DNA of 34,179 bases, from positions 1 to 34,179 of the forward strand of contig NZ_JAEELZ010000149.1 of NCBI RefSeq assembly GCF_016282985.1. The letters are read 5' to 3'. Made by a program: the position numbers and the translations under genes. Below the pieces are notes generated by a model. The model searched no databases and was not told the DNA's origin. It saw only the letters and a list, made by a program, of their open reading frames with translations. Below are positions 1 through 8,437 of this stretch, in pieces. The stretch is from Methanosphaera sp. Lineage in GTDB: Archaea > Methanobacteriota > Methanobacteria > Methanobacteriales > Methanobacteriaceae. Each line of letters opens with the position of its first letter. Position 1 is the first letter of the stretch.

Positions 1-36
1 AAATGTAAAAACATAGATAAAGTCAAAAAAGAATAA
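1..36 (+). CDS. Possible C-terminal end of an upstream gene (partial)
   Basis: Frame 1 is open from the window edge to a TAA at 34-36, followed at once by a second TAA. It would encode a lysine-rich tail of eleven residues. The other two forward frames close within a few codons. Because ilvC follows downstream, an acetolactate synthase subunit would be a natural upstream neighbour, but nothing in eleven residues identifies it. It may simply be non-coding. Confidence 0.25.
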   Translation, partial: KCKNIDKVKKE

Positions 37-238
37 TAAGAATTAATTAATACTCGAATATTTAAAATAAAAAATGAAATTCAAGAACAGTTATTTTTAA
101 GAATACATGTTGGAGAATAATATGCATATCCAGTAGAAAATAAATTAAAATATCCCAATAGCTGTTTAAAGACAAATATTTAATTAAAAACCTTCTATTT
201 TATTATATTTTTCATGTTAATATTAATTCAAATAATTA

Positions 239-292
239 TTTTATATAACTTCTTACAAAGATATAAACATAATATCTAGATATAAAAATTTT
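239..292 (+). promoter_or_regulatory. Probable ilvC promoter and leader
   Basis: A TATA-like TTTATATA lies at 240-247, about 70 nt before the ilvC ATG. This is a plausible archaeal box A if transcription starts about 25 nt further on. A small A/T palindrome (ATAAAATTTTAT-like, about 280-292) sits in the would-be leader. In such AT-rich sequence TATA-like strings are common, so this is only suggestive. The 281 nt between 37 and 317 hold nothing else that I recognise. Confidence 0.3.
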
Positions 293-317
293 ATAAAATA
301 TAGGAGTACTCGATAAA

Positions 318-1310
318 ATGAAAGTATTTTATGACGAAGATGTAACAACAAACGTATTAGAAGGAAAAACCATTGCAGTTATCGGTTACGGTAGCCAAGG
401 TAGAGGACAATCATTAAACATGCATGACAGTGGATTAAATGTAGTTATGGGATTACGTGAAGGTGGAAGTTCATGGAAAAAAGCAGAAGCTGACGGTCTT
501 ACAGTTAAAACTATTGAAGAAGCTGCAAAAGAAGCAGATATCATCCACATATTAATCCCTGATGAATTACAAAAAGATGTTTTCGAAAACCAAATCAAAG
601 ACAACCTTGAAGCAGGTAACACATTATCCTTCTCACACGGATACAACATACACTTTAAAAGAATCAGAGTACCGGCAGATGTAAACGTGACAATGATTGC
701 ACCTAAAGGTCCTGGATCCAAAGTAAGACAAACATATGAAGAAGGATTCGGAATTCCTGGTTTAGTTGCTGTAGAACAAGATGCTACAGGAGATGCTTTC
801 GATATTGCTATTGAAATGGCAAAAGCAGTTGGTCTTACAAGAGCAGGTGTAATCGAAACCACATACAGAGAAGAAACTGAAACTGATTTATTCGGTGAAC
901 AAGCAGTACTTTGTGGTGGATTAACCGCACTTATTAAAGCTGGATTTGAAACTTTAGTAGAAGGAGGTTACCAACCTGAAATGGCTTACTTCGAAACATG
1001 TCACGAAATGAAACTTATCATCGATTTAATCTACGAAAAAGGTTTCAAAAACATGTGGCAAGATGTAAGTAACACTGCTGAATTTGGTGGATTAACCAGA
1101 AGAGACAGAATCATTACTGACGAAGCAAAAGCAAACATGAAAGATATCCTCAGAGAAATCCAAGATGGTACCTTTGCAACCGAATTTGCAGTAGAAGGAG
1201 CAAGTGCATATCCTAAACTCTTCGCACAAAGAAGATTAGAAGGAGAACTTTTAATCGAAGAAGTAGGTAAAAACTTAAGAACCGCTTGTGGATTAGAAAA
1301 AGAAGAATAA
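318..1310 (+). CDS. ilvC: Ketol-acid reductoisomerase
   Basis: Second step of valine and isoleucine synthesis: NADPH-dependent isomerisation and reduction of acetolactate or acetohydroxybutyrate in the cytoplasm. The 330-residue length is that of class I enzymes. The N-terminal Rossmann fold shows GYGSQG at residues 23-28. The family motifs SHGYNIHF and PKGPG follow, then the acidic metal-binding stretch [12 protein letters not shown] and a helical C-terminal domain containing [15 protein letters not shown]. The ATG at 318 has an upstream GGAG at about 303-306, somewhat distant. The gene appears to have its own promoter and a hairpin/T-run terminator that overlaps the stop codon. ilvE (6.6 kb) and ilvD (33 kb) are in the same window but in separate transcription units. 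Confidence 0.97.
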   Translation: MKVFYDEDVTTNVLEGKTIAVIGYGSQGRGQSLNMHDSGLNVVMGLREGGSSWKKAEADGLTVKTIEEAAKEADIIHILIPDELQKDVFENQIKDNLEAGNTLSFSHGYNIHFKRIRVPADVNVTMIAPKGPGSKVRQTYEEGFGIPGLVAVEQDATGDAFDIAIEMAKAVGLTRAGVIETTYREETETDLFGEQAVLCGGLTALIKAGFETLVEGGYQPEMAYFETCHEMKLIIDLIYEKGFKNMWQDVSNTAEFGGLTRRDRIITDEAKANMKDILREIQDGTFATEFAVEGASAYPKLFAQRRLEGELLIEEVGKNLRTACGLEKEE

Positions 1311-1338
1311 GGTTAAAAAACCTATTTTATTCTTTTTT
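1303..1338 (+). terminator. ilvC terminator hairpin with T-run
   Basis: An imperfect inverted repeat overlaps the stop codon: AAGAATAAGGTT on the left, AACC...TTATTCTT on the right with a short bulge. It is followed by six T residues. This looks like a terminator or 3'-end signal for ilvC. Confidence 0.5.
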
Positions 1339-1446
1339 CATATTAAACTCCAATAAAAAATAATTGCTTTTTTTCTCACAGATTACTTATCAAGCTAAAA
1401 AAAATAAAAATAGAAGATTAAATAGTAAATGAATTAATAAATTGAT

Positions 1447-2001
1447 TTATAAATCAGCAAATTCGTTTTTATAATTATTAATATTTTCTTTAAATGTTGT
1501 GTATTCTTTATTAAATTCTTCTTCAGAAATTTCTTTGTTTTGATATTTTAATAGTGACAATATAACATTTCCAAGAGAACCCAATATTTTTTTCAAAAAG
1601 ACCAGATATTCAATTATTTTGTCAATATCCTTTTGAACATTTTCAACATCTACATGATAATGAACGTGATCGTGATCATGGCCATGTACATGTTCTTCTT
1701 CATCTTCATGAACTAAAATATTACTTAATGATTCATTCAATTTTTCAAAAATTTTCTCAATCATCTTATTAATCAGTTTAATTTCATCATCAAATGCGTA
1801 TTTAACATCGTCGATATTTCCTAAAACTTTTAAAACTACGTTAAATAAAGATAATTCCGTAAAATTAATAAAATTTCTTGTTTTTTCTGATAAAAATACT
1901 ATGGTTTCTTCATCTAATTTATATTCCTTAAAATCTCTTATTAATGAATCTAAGAAATCATTTAATCTTGTGATTAATGGTGTTAATGTATCATATTGCA
2001 T
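1447..2001 (-). CDS. Unknown helical protein with HxH repeat loop
   Basis: I do not recognise a family for this 184-residue acidic protein. It is strongly helical in composition, with no signal peptide or membrane segment. It consists of an N-terminal helical half (about 1-95), a histidine-rich loop (98-118) and a C-terminal helical half (about 119-184). Within the loop, His occupies every second position from 104 to 116 (seven residues), with another at 98, interspersed with Asp, Gly, Val and Tyr. Such loops occur in nickel, cobalt or zinc chaperones and transporters, so metal buffering or delivery is a reasonable inference but not shown. An AGGTAGGAT Shine-Dalgarno-like stretch precedes the ATG. 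It is divergent from the next gene, and no operon partner is evident. Confidence 0.75.
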   Translation of the reverse strand: MQYDTLTPLITRLNDFLDSLIRDFKEYKLDEETIVFLSEKTRNFINFTELSLFNVVLKVLGNIDDVKYAFDDEIKLINKMIEKIFEKLNESLSNILVHEDEEEHVHGHDHDHVHYHVDVENVQKDIDKIIEYLVFLKKILGSLGNVILSLLKYQNKEISEEEFNKEYTTFKENINNYKNEFADL

Positions 2002-2180
2002 GTTTATCCTACCTTTAATTCTATATCAACTATATTTATAATATTATTTATAGATATTCAAATTAAAATGGAATTAAATCAAGTTTTTGTTTATTTTTGG
2101 AAAAAAAACTGAATTAATAGAAAAACAATAATAATTATTATATTAATAATATTATTATATTAAAAGAAGGTATGATATCC

Positions 2181-3317
2181 ATGGAAGTAGAACCTTTAAA
2201 ATTCAACATCAATGATAACTTTGAGGATGTTAAAAGACATGTAATAGAAAATAAGGCAGAATATAAAAATAAAAGTCTTTCAGATTCCCTGATTATTCGA
2301 GGTATTGGTGAAAAATATTTAAAAATCGAAAACAATTTCTATTCTTGGAATGACATTAAAACATCCCTGGACGATTATAAAGAGGGAAAAATCATCAATG
2401 AAATCATACTCTCCATACTTTCATGGTTATTTTCAGATATAATTATCAGTAGCACTTCATACACTCCAAGAAAATTCAATTTAGATGAAAATTTTCAAAA
2501 TATTAAAAAAGAGATACTGGAGCATAAACAATATTATAAAACAGGTTTAATATCCGGAATTGGAGAAAACAATATAAAGATTACCACATATAAAAATAAA
2601 GATTATTACATAGAATGGGATGAAATAGAAAATGTTGTAAAGAGTATCAGATACACATCCTTTGAAGAGTTAGAGGAAAAACGATTCTCAAGTAGTATAA
2701 TCAGACAATTATTCAATGACAACACAAAGGAATATTCAGAAGAAGAATTAGAACTTCTCCAAGAAAATAATGGTAAATTAAAACTAAAATATTATAAATT
2801 AAATAAGTTTGGAAGATTAAGTTATAAATTAATAAAAACTGAAAATGAGGATAAAAACTTAATTAAAGAACTATTAAAATTAGCTCTTGTTTGGAATAAC
2901 GGACAACTTCCATTTAACATTAATGAGGATGGTGTAAATCATATAATATTAAATAAATCAAGTCTTGTAAGAGCAGATTTTAGAAAAAATAATCAGTATA
3001 CAGAAATATTAAGAAAGGAAACAGGAGAAGATTATAAAGTATACACTATCCAGTACTCTGATGAATATGTTTACCACAGTCATAATTACAAAAGTTTGAT
3101 TAAATTTGAAAAGGATTCCAGTAAATGGATAGTCACATATAACAATAAGAATTTATTACAAAATGCATTCAGAAAAGAAGTAAAAAGTCACTGGATTTGT
3201 GATATAACCACTGCAAAATCAACAGAAGTATGTACTATAACAGATTATGAAAATGAAAATAACATCTTTAATCCGGATTTATTTACCCGGTTATTCCAAA
3301 GTTTTCTTAGAAAATAG
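2181..3317 (+). CDS. Unknown protein with a duplicated ~50-residue module
   Basis: I do not recognise the family. The protein is soluble, 378 residues long and rich in Lys, Asn, Ile and Glu. Two N-terminal segments are similar to each other. The first (about residues 6-60) runs FNINDNFEDVK, then a helix, GIGEKYLKIENN, and SWNDIK. The second (about 98-150) runs FNLDENFQNIKKE, then GIGENNIKITT, and EWDEIE. They look like two copies of a small alpha/beta module separated by a hydrophobic stretch near 70-88 that might be a single membrane-associated helix. The ATG at 2181 is preferred over the one at 2172 because the GGTATGAT element then lies at a usable distance. Methanogenesis marker 12 follows 51 nt downstream on the same strand, so the two may be co-transcribed. 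Confidence 0.75.
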   Translation: MEVEPLKFNINDNFEDVKRHVIENKAEYKNKSLSDSLIIRGIGEKYLKIENNFYSWNDIKTSLDDYKEGKIINEIILSILSWLFSDIIISSTSYTPRKFNLDENFQNIKKEILEHKQYYKTGLISGIGENNIKITTYKNKDYYIEWDEIENVVKSIRYTSFEELEEKRFSSSIIRQLFNDNTKEYSEEELELLQENNGKLKLKYYKLNKFGRLSYKLIKTENEDKNLIKELLKLALVWNNGQLPFNINEDGVNHIILNKSSLVRADFRKNNQYTEILRKETGEDYKVYTIQYSDEYVYHSHNYKSLIKFEKDSSKWIVTYNNKNLLQNAFRKEVKSHWICDITTAKSTEVCTITDYENENNIFNPDLFTRLFQSFLRK

Positions 3318-3368
3318 TTAGATGAATTGTACAAAAAAATAAATTCAATCCAATAAAAAAATAAGTAT

Positions 3369-4379
3369 ATGAAATATTATATGGGTATGGATCATGGAAC
3401 AACTGCTATAAGTTTCCAGATAATAGATGAAAATAAAGAGGATGTTGCTTATTTCAAACTTAATCGTGACGAAGTATCAAATAACAAAGTAAATTTTAAA
3501 GATACTCTAAGAGAACATGTCAAAATTGCCGATATTAATCTATTAGCAATGACATATGCAATGGGTGACTCCATTAATAAAATTACACCGTTAGAAAAAG
3601 TAAAAGACAGAGGAATATTATCAATAAATGGAGCAGGTAAAGTAACTGGTGGTGGAAGTAAAATATATGAAGAAATATTATCATTAAAAATACCTTCAAT
3701 ATTAATACCGGGACTACATAAAGACTGTGAATTCATGGATGAAAGATTTAGAGCAAGTTATTCACATTGTGCCAGCAGTGAAAAGGTAAGTTTAACCTAT
3801 TATGCATATACCATGACAGGCTGGAAAAACATGATAATAGCAGATATCAGCTCAAATACAGTGTGTATACTAGTGGAAGATGGTATTATTAAAGGAGCTC
3901 TTGATGCATGTATTGGTGCTATGGGATTCATTCATGGTCCTCTTGACTTAAGTATGATACGTGAAATTGATGAAGGGAAGAAAACAGCAAACGAATGTTT
4001 TTCACATGCAGGTATTTCAAAGATTGCAAAAGTAGATACAAAAATCAATAACGTGAAAGATGAAATCATAAAAAAAGCTTTAAACAATGATAAAAATGGT
4101 CGTTTAGCTATTGATTCTTTAGTTATGAGCGTTGTGATGGAAATTTATGGTCTGTATGGTATAGCCGAAAATAATATTGAAGGGATTGTATTGACAGGTA
4201 GTGGTGGAACTATGAATAACCCTGTTGATATAAGTGGGATGATTAAAGAAAAAGTCGAAAAAATTGCTCCTGTCAAAGTTTTAACCGATAAAAGTGGTGC
4301 TATTGGCAGTAGTTACATCGCATATGATATTTGTAAAAATAAAAAAAATAAGATTATGGGTATTGATGTATTGAAATAG
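3369..4379 (+). CDS. Methanogenesis marker protein 12
   Basis: A 336-residue protein matching the methanogenesis marker 12 (UPF0285) family, restricted to methanogens and relatives and of unknown biochemical role. The N-terminus MGMDHGTTAISFQIID has the phosphate-1 loop look of the ASKHA (acetate/sugar kinase, Hsp70, actin) fold. Later motifs are SINGAGKVTGGGSKIYEE, a middle DISSNTVCILVEDG segment and a C-terminal LTGSGGT loop. No good Shine-Dalgarno site precedes the ATG at 3369, so translation may depend on the upstream gene or be leaderless. Its TAG ends exactly one base before the stop codon of convergent surE. Confidence 0.88.
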   Translation: MKYYMGMDHGTTAISFQIIDENKEDVAYFKLNRDEVSNNKVNFKDTLREHVKIADINLLAMTYAMGDSINKITPLEKVKDRGILSINGAGKVTGGGSKIYEEILSLKIPSILIPGLHKDCEFMDERFRASYSHCASSEKVSLTYYAYTMTGWKNMIIADISSNTVCILVEDGIIKGALDACIGAMGFIHGPLDLSMIREIDEGKKTANECFSHAGISKIAKVDTKINNVKDEIIKKALNNDKNGRLAIDSLVMSVVMEIYGLYGIAENNIEGIVLTGSGGTMNNPVDISGMIKEKVEKIAPVKVLTDKSGAIGSSYIAYDICKNKKNKIMGIDVLK

Positions 4380-5150
4380 TTATTCCAACCATTTACTTAA
4401 ATCAACATCTGTAGTCATATCCGTTGATAATGCCGTTAATGTTGATTTATTTTGAACTCTTAATGTATGTACGTCCGTATCCCCATCTTCTTCCATTATT
4501 AATCCTCCAACTATCCAATAATATGGATGACCATATGGATCTATTCTTTTTTCTACATCAGTATCATACATTTTATTAGCTAATTTTACCTGAACAATTT
4601 CATCAGAAACTGGATTTGCTGGAATATTAAGATTTAAAATATTAACTCCTTCAGGCATTCCATGATCTATAATTTTTTTAACTAATTTTCTAACTATCTT
4701 TTCGGCAAAAGAATAGTCAACACTTTCTACTCCATCTTTAAATTTTATATCTTCATGGTTGACTTGAATTGAAACTGCTATTGCTGGTATTCCAAAATAA
4801 GCTGCTTCAAATGTTGCCCCTAATGTTCCTGAAGTAGTAATTGATCTTGCTAAGTTTTCACCAACATTTATTCCTGAAAGTATCAAATCAGGTTCTCCTT
4901 TCATTAAATTTTTAGAACCAAGTATTACACAATCCGTTGGTGTACCTGTAACAGCATAAGCTTCCGTATCATCATCAATCTTTGTAGGCATTGCTCTTAA
5001 GGGTTTCATCAATGTTATTGCATGACCAACTCCACTTTGCTGTCGTGCAGGTGCTACAACCATTGTTTCTCCCAAATCTTTAACTGCATCATTTAATGCT
5101 TTAATTCCCTTAGAAGTTACACCATCATCATTTGTTATTAAAATTTTCAT
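4380..5150 (-). CDS. surE: 5'/3'-nucleotidase SurE
   Basis: Survival-protein-E family phosphatase that removes 5' or 3' phosphate from nucleoside monophosphates. The 256-residue length is typical. The metal-binding N-terminus is visible (MKILITNDDGV, with Asp8 and Asp9). It is followed by the Ser-containing ARQQSGVGHAIT segment, GTPTDCV and the SGINVGENLA motif whose Asn completes the metal site. No Shine-Dalgarno site is apparent before the ATG. An AT-rich TATA-like stretch lies in the 5151-5304 region, which it shares divergently with the Mrr-like gene, so a leaderless transcript is plausible. Its stop codon directly abuts the stop of methanogenesis marker 12 with no spacer. Confidence 0.96.
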   Translation of the reverse strand: MKILITNDDGVTSKGIKALNDAVKDLGETMVVAPARQQSGVGHAITLMKPLRAMPTKIDDDTEAYAVTGTPTDCVILGSKNLMKGEPDLILSGINVGENLARSITTSGTLGATFEAAYFGIPAIAVSIQVNHEDIKFKDGVESVDYSFAEKIVRKLVKKIIDHGMPEGVNILNLNIPANPVSDEIVQVKLANKMYDTDVEKRIDPYGHPYYWIVGGLIMEEDGDTDVHTLRVQNKSTLTALSTDMTTDVDLSKWLE

Positions 5151-5304
5151 AATAATAATATGTAATAAGTTTTACTTATTATTAATAGATAAATTATAAT
5201 ACTTTAAAAAAGATATAATAAATCAATAATATTTATAATAACTTAAAATAATAATTTAGAATTATACAAATATTTCATTTCAAACATTGAACAGAGGGAG
5301 AATA

Positions 5305-6186
5305 TTGGAAAAAGAACGATTAATAAAGTTTATTGCCACTATTATGGAAGATAGTGGTTTTAAAACTACAACAAACTATCCAATTGATAATCAAGTTATT
5401 GACATATATGGAACTCTCGAAACTTCAGTAGGTGAAGTAGGAGTAGTTGCTGCATGTAAAAACTATGAAGAACCATGGACTGTTGGGTTAGATGTATTAA
5501 AAGATATGGAAACTGCAGCTAAAGCTGTAAATGCTTCAAAAATATTAATATTTACTACAAGTAGATTTACACATGGAGCAGCAGTTTATGCTCAGAAAAG
5601 AAATATTAAATTAGTTGATAAGAAAGGTCTAATGAAAATAGCTCAGAATTATTCTAAAAAACAAAGAGTTGTTTCAGAACCTGCAGTAGATGAAGATGAT
5701 TTCGATTACGATGAATATTACTATGAAAGTTCATCAAGACCTGCAAGTTTAAATCCTAATAGAGGAAATAATTCTCATGCAATTTTATCAGGACGATTTA
5801 GTAGAAGTAATAGAAGCAATAGTAGTTTAAACCAATATCAAAGTCCTTCATATCAACCAAGAAGTTATTTAGATAACACCACTACTAGAGCCATTAATAT
5901 TAAAGATAAATTACCGGCAGTAGATGTTGATAAATCTTTAGAATTCTTTAAAAATAATATAATTGTATATTTAATCGTACTACTGATTGTTGCTACTTTA
6001 ATTTCATTGATATTTAATAGAATTACAGTGGGCAGATATACTGGTCTTGGTAAAATAGTTACCAGTGCTATTGTCTGTTATGGTGGATTGTTGTTGGTAG
6101 AAAGAAATTTATCAGAACTTTTATTTAAAGGAAGTATTATATTCTTTATTTCAATAATTATTTCTATTGTAACATTGACAATTTAA
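5305..6186 (+). CDS. Mrr-like restriction-endonuclease-fold protein, membrane anchored
   Basis: 293 residues with a TTG start at 5305. That start is chosen because GAGGGAG lies just upstream at 5294-5300; an upstream TTG at 5287 would put the Shine-Dalgarno site inside the gene. Residues about 1-115 resemble the Mrr/PD-(D/E)XK nuclease fold: a helix ending in DSGF, strand QVIDIYG with the conserved Asp, strand VGVVAACKNY with the conserved Lys, then ILIFTTSRFTHGAAVYA. The catalytic Glu/Gln expected two residues before the Lys is Ala. A low-complexity acidic/Ser/Asn linker (about 125-210) leads to three hydrophobic segments at the C-terminus (about 220-293). A membrane-tethered DNA-binding or nuclease-derived role is inferred. 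No methyltransferase partner is nearby. Confidence 0.72.
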   Translation: MEKERLIKFIATIMEDSGFKTTTNYPIDNQVIDIYGTLETSVGEVGVVAACKNYEEPWTVGLDVLKDMETAAKAVNASKILIFTTSRFTHGAAVYAQKRNIKLVDKKGLMKIAQNYSKKQRVVSEPAVDEDDFDYDEYYYESSSRPASLNPNRGNNSHAILSGRFSRSNRSNSSLNQYQSPSYQPRSYLDNTTTRAINIKDKLPAVDVDKSLEFFKNNIIVYLIVLLIVATLISLIFNRITVGRYTGLGKIVTSAIVCYGGLLLVERNLSELLFKGSIIFFISIIISIVTLTI

Positions 6187-6253
6187 ATATATTCTCTCCC
6201 TAACCTCTATTTTTTTTAAATTTTTCTGAATTAAATAATATATACTAAAGATA

Positions 6254-6296
6254 ATAACTTATTACTTATAAGTTATAACTTATATGTTATAAGTAA
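6254..6296. repeat. Inverted-repeat cluster of ACTTATA/TATAAGT words
   Basis: TTACTTATAA at 6262-6271 is the exact reverse complement of TTATAAGTAA at 6287-6296. Further ACTTAT/ATAAGT words lie between and beside them. It sits between the 3' end of the Mrr-like gene and the 3' end of tRNA-Val. It could be a bidirectional 3'-end hairpin or a protein site. Confidence 0.5.
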
Positions 6297-6361
6297 ATTT
6301 TCGTTAAAAAAAGAAGCCAAAAGTAATTAACAAGAAAAATAGATTTAATTAATGTTTAAAA

Positions 6362-6433
6362 TGGGCCGGAGGAGATTTGAACTCCTGATCCCCTCCTTGT
6401 AAGGGAGGTATCATACCCCTAGACCACCAGCCC
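6362..6433 (-). tRNA. tRNA-Val (anticodon TAC)
   Basis: The minus strand folds as a complete cloverleaf of 72 nt including the discriminator A; CCA is not encoded. The acceptor GGGCTGG pairs with CCGGCCC with one G-U. The anticodon stem is CCTCC/GGAGG around loop CTTACAA, giving TAC (decodes GUA). The T arm is AGGAG-TTCAAAT-CTCCT. There is no intron. A short T-run follows the 3' end. Confidence 0.97.
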
Positions 6434-6463
6434 TAATAAAATAAATAAGTCTTTATGTCAGAC

Positions 6464-6501
6464 TATACTATAGTATATTTATTATAGTATATAAAGGTTT
6501 C
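6464..6501 (-). promoter_or_regulatory. tRNA-Val promoter with palindrome
   Basis: On the minus strand GAAACC followed by TTTATATAC (6487-6501) resembles an archaeal BRE plus TATA box, about 55-65 nt before the mature tRNA 5' end. A perfect 14-bp palindrome, TATACTATAGTATA (6464-6477), lies between box and tRNA, near where transcription would start. The BRE/TATA call is reasonable; a role for the palindrome is unknown. Confidence 0.5.
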
Positions 6502-6614
6502 TATAAATCAAATTAAATATCTAAAAAATGAGATAAATTAAAAAATACTATTATAAATCTTAAATAGAATAAAAAAGAGACATAATATTATATAAAAAAA
6601 TAGGAATTATTAAA

Positions 6615-7535
6615 ATGGCATTCGATGAATCAGGAAAAATATGGTTTAACGGAGAATTAGTAGACTGGAAAGATGCACAAATTCACGTATTATCACACGT
6701 AGTACATTACGGTTCTAGTGTATTTGAAGGTTTAAGATGCTATGATACCGAAAAAGGACCAGCAGTATTCAGACTTAAAGATCATATGAAAAGATTACTT
6801 AACTCAGCAAAAGTTTACAGAATGGACATCCCATACACATTAGATGAGTTATGTGATGCAGTAAAAGAAACAATCAAAGAAAATGACCTTAAATCATGTT
6901 ATGTAAGACCAATTGCATTTAGAGGTTATAAAGAACTTGGTGTATACCCATTAAACTGTCCTGTAGAAACAGTAGTTGCAGTTTGGGAATGGGGACAATA
7001 CTTGGGAGAAGATGCTTTAGAACAAGGAATTGACATATGTACTTCAACATGGAGAAAAATGGCACCAGACACCATGCCTAACATGGCTAAAGCAGGTTCT
7101 AATTATATGAACTCCCAATTAGCTAAAATGGAATCCGTAGCTAATGGTTACAGTGAAAGTATTGTATTAAATTATAACGGAGATATCGGTGAAGGATCTG
7201 GAGAAAACTTATTTATGATTGAAGATGATGTTATATACACTCCAGATATTGGTTCTTCAGTATTAAACGGAATTACCAGAAACACTGTTATTCAAGTAGC
7301 TCAAGACTTAGGATTTGAAGTTAGAGAAGAACGTATCCCTAGGGAAAGAGTTTATACTGCAGACGAATTATTCTTCACAGGTACAGCTGCAGAATTATCT
7401 CCAATTAGATCAGTAGATCAAATAACAATTGGTGAAGGTAAACGTGGACCTATTACCAAAAAATTACAAGATAATTTATTTGATATTATTAACAACAAAG
7501 TAGAAGACAAATATGGTTGGTTAGACTTTATATAA
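6615..7535 (+). CDS. ilvE: Branched-chain amino acid aminotransferase
   Basis: PLP-dependent class IV aminotransferase doing the last step of valine, leucine and isoleucine synthesis. The length of 306 residues is typical of the archaeal and bacterial IlvE group. Visible motifs are [13 protein letters not shown] (about 31-43), [15 protein letters not shown] (about 96-110), and [12 protein letters not shown], where Lys159 is the expected Schiff-base lysine. The later [12 protein letters not shown] and [16 protein letters not shown] segments form the cofactor phosphate and specificity regions. TAGGA lies a few bases upstream of the ATG. It stands alone: tRNA-Val upstream is on the other strand, and uppP follows 60 nt later with its own Shine-Dalgarno site after a T-rich gap. 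Confidence 0.97.
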   Translation: MAFDESGKIWFNGELVDWKDAQIHVLSHVVHYGSSVFEGLRCYDTEKGPAVFRLKDHMKRLLNSAKVYRMDIPYTLDELCDAVKETIKENDLKSCYVRPIAFRGYKELGVYPLNCPVETVVAVWEWGQYLGEDALEQGIDICTSTWRKMAPDTMPNMAKAGSNYMNSQLAKMESVANGYSESIVLNYNGDIGEGSGENLFMIEDDVIYTPDIGSSVLNGITRNTVIQVAQDLGFEVREERIPRERVYTADELFFTGTAAELSPIRSVDQITIGEGKRGPITKKLQDNLFDIINNKVEDKYGWLDFI

Positions 7536-7595
7536 CCATCCTTTCACTATTTTTTTCTTAAATTAAAAATAACATATATAATCAGAGGTGATTAT

Positions 7596-8426
7596 TTGTT
7601 AGACATTCTAAGCGCTATTATTTTAGGTGCTGTTCAAGGATTAAGTGAATTTTTACCTATTAGTAGTTCAGGACATCTTGCACTGATTCCAAACTTACTT
7701 GGAGTAGAAACAGGTCTAGCATTTGATACAGTACTTCATATTGGAACTTTAATAGCAATTTTTTCATTTTTCTGGAAAGATATTATAAACTTGATAAAAG
7801 GTTTCATACTAAGTTTAATAGATCTTACTGAAGGTTTTGATGTATTTAAAAGAGAATTAAAATTAGTTCCTGAAAAACGTTTTGCATGGTTAATTATAGT
7901 AGGTTCCATACCAACAGCTATTATTGGATTATTACTTAAGGATGCTATTGAAACAATATTCAGAGGAACAATATTTGTTGGATTTTTCCTAATAATTACA
8001 GGTTTAATACTATATTACTCTGAAAGACATTCATCAGGAAAAATTACAGAAAAAGATATGTCATTTACACAATCCATTATAATAGGTATTTGTCAAGGAT
8101 TGGCAGTATTGCCTGGAATTTCCAGATCCGGTTCAACAATTGCATCAGGATTATGTTTAGGTCTTGAAAGAGAATATGCTGCCCGTTATAGTTTCTTACT
8201 TTCAGTACCAGCAGTAGTCGGCGCAGGATTAATTCAGATAAAAGATATTGCAACGATTGATATTTCATTTGGAGTAATATTAGCAGGATTTATTTCATCT
8301 GTAGTATTTGGATATCTTGCAATAAAATTACTCATGAAAATGATTAAAGGTTGGAGTTTAGATATATTTGCTTATTACTGTTGGATAGTTGGAGCAGTAA
8401 CTTTAATCTTATCCATAATCTTATAA
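7596..8426 (+). CDS. uppP: Undecaprenyl-diphosphatase-type phosphatase (UppP/BacA)
   Basis: Integral membrane polyprenyl-diphosphate phosphatase of 276 residues. In bacteria it recycles undecaprenyl carrier; in this archaeon the substrate is presumably the lipid carrier used for pseudomurein or glycan assembly (inference). Both family signatures are present: QGLSEFLPISSSGHL at residues 14-28 and PGISRSGSTIASG near 172-183. About eight hydrophobic segments span the chain. The start is a TTG at 7596, supported by a near-perfect GAGGTGAT Shine-Dalgarno site at 7585-7592. Its stop codon is 11 bp from the stop of convergent kae1-bud32. Confidence 0.95.
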   Translation: MLDILSAIILGAVQGLSEFLPISSSGHLALIPNLLGVETGLAFDTVLHIGTLIAIFSFFWKDIINLIKGFILSLIDLTEGFDVFKRELKLVPEKRFAWLIIVGSIPTAIIGLLLKDAIETIFRGTIFVGFFLIITGLILYYSERHSSGKITEKDMSFTQSIIIGICQGLAVLPGISRSGSTIASGLCLGLEREYAARYSFLLSVPAVVGAGLIQIKDIATIDISFGVILAGFISSVVFGYLAIKLLMKMIKGWSLDIFAYYCWIVGAVTLILSIIL

Positions 8427-8437
8427 AAAAAAAGTAA

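Noticed and set aside
386-862. 158-codon frame antisense to ilvC
   Set aside because: It lies wholly inside a certain gene, with no ribosome site and Ser/Pro/Leu-rich shadow composition.
5305-6614. Restriction-modification or defence island around the Mrr-like gene
   Set aside because: Neighbours are surE, a tRNA and ilvE; no methylase, helicase, toxin or mobile gene is present, and the active site is altered.
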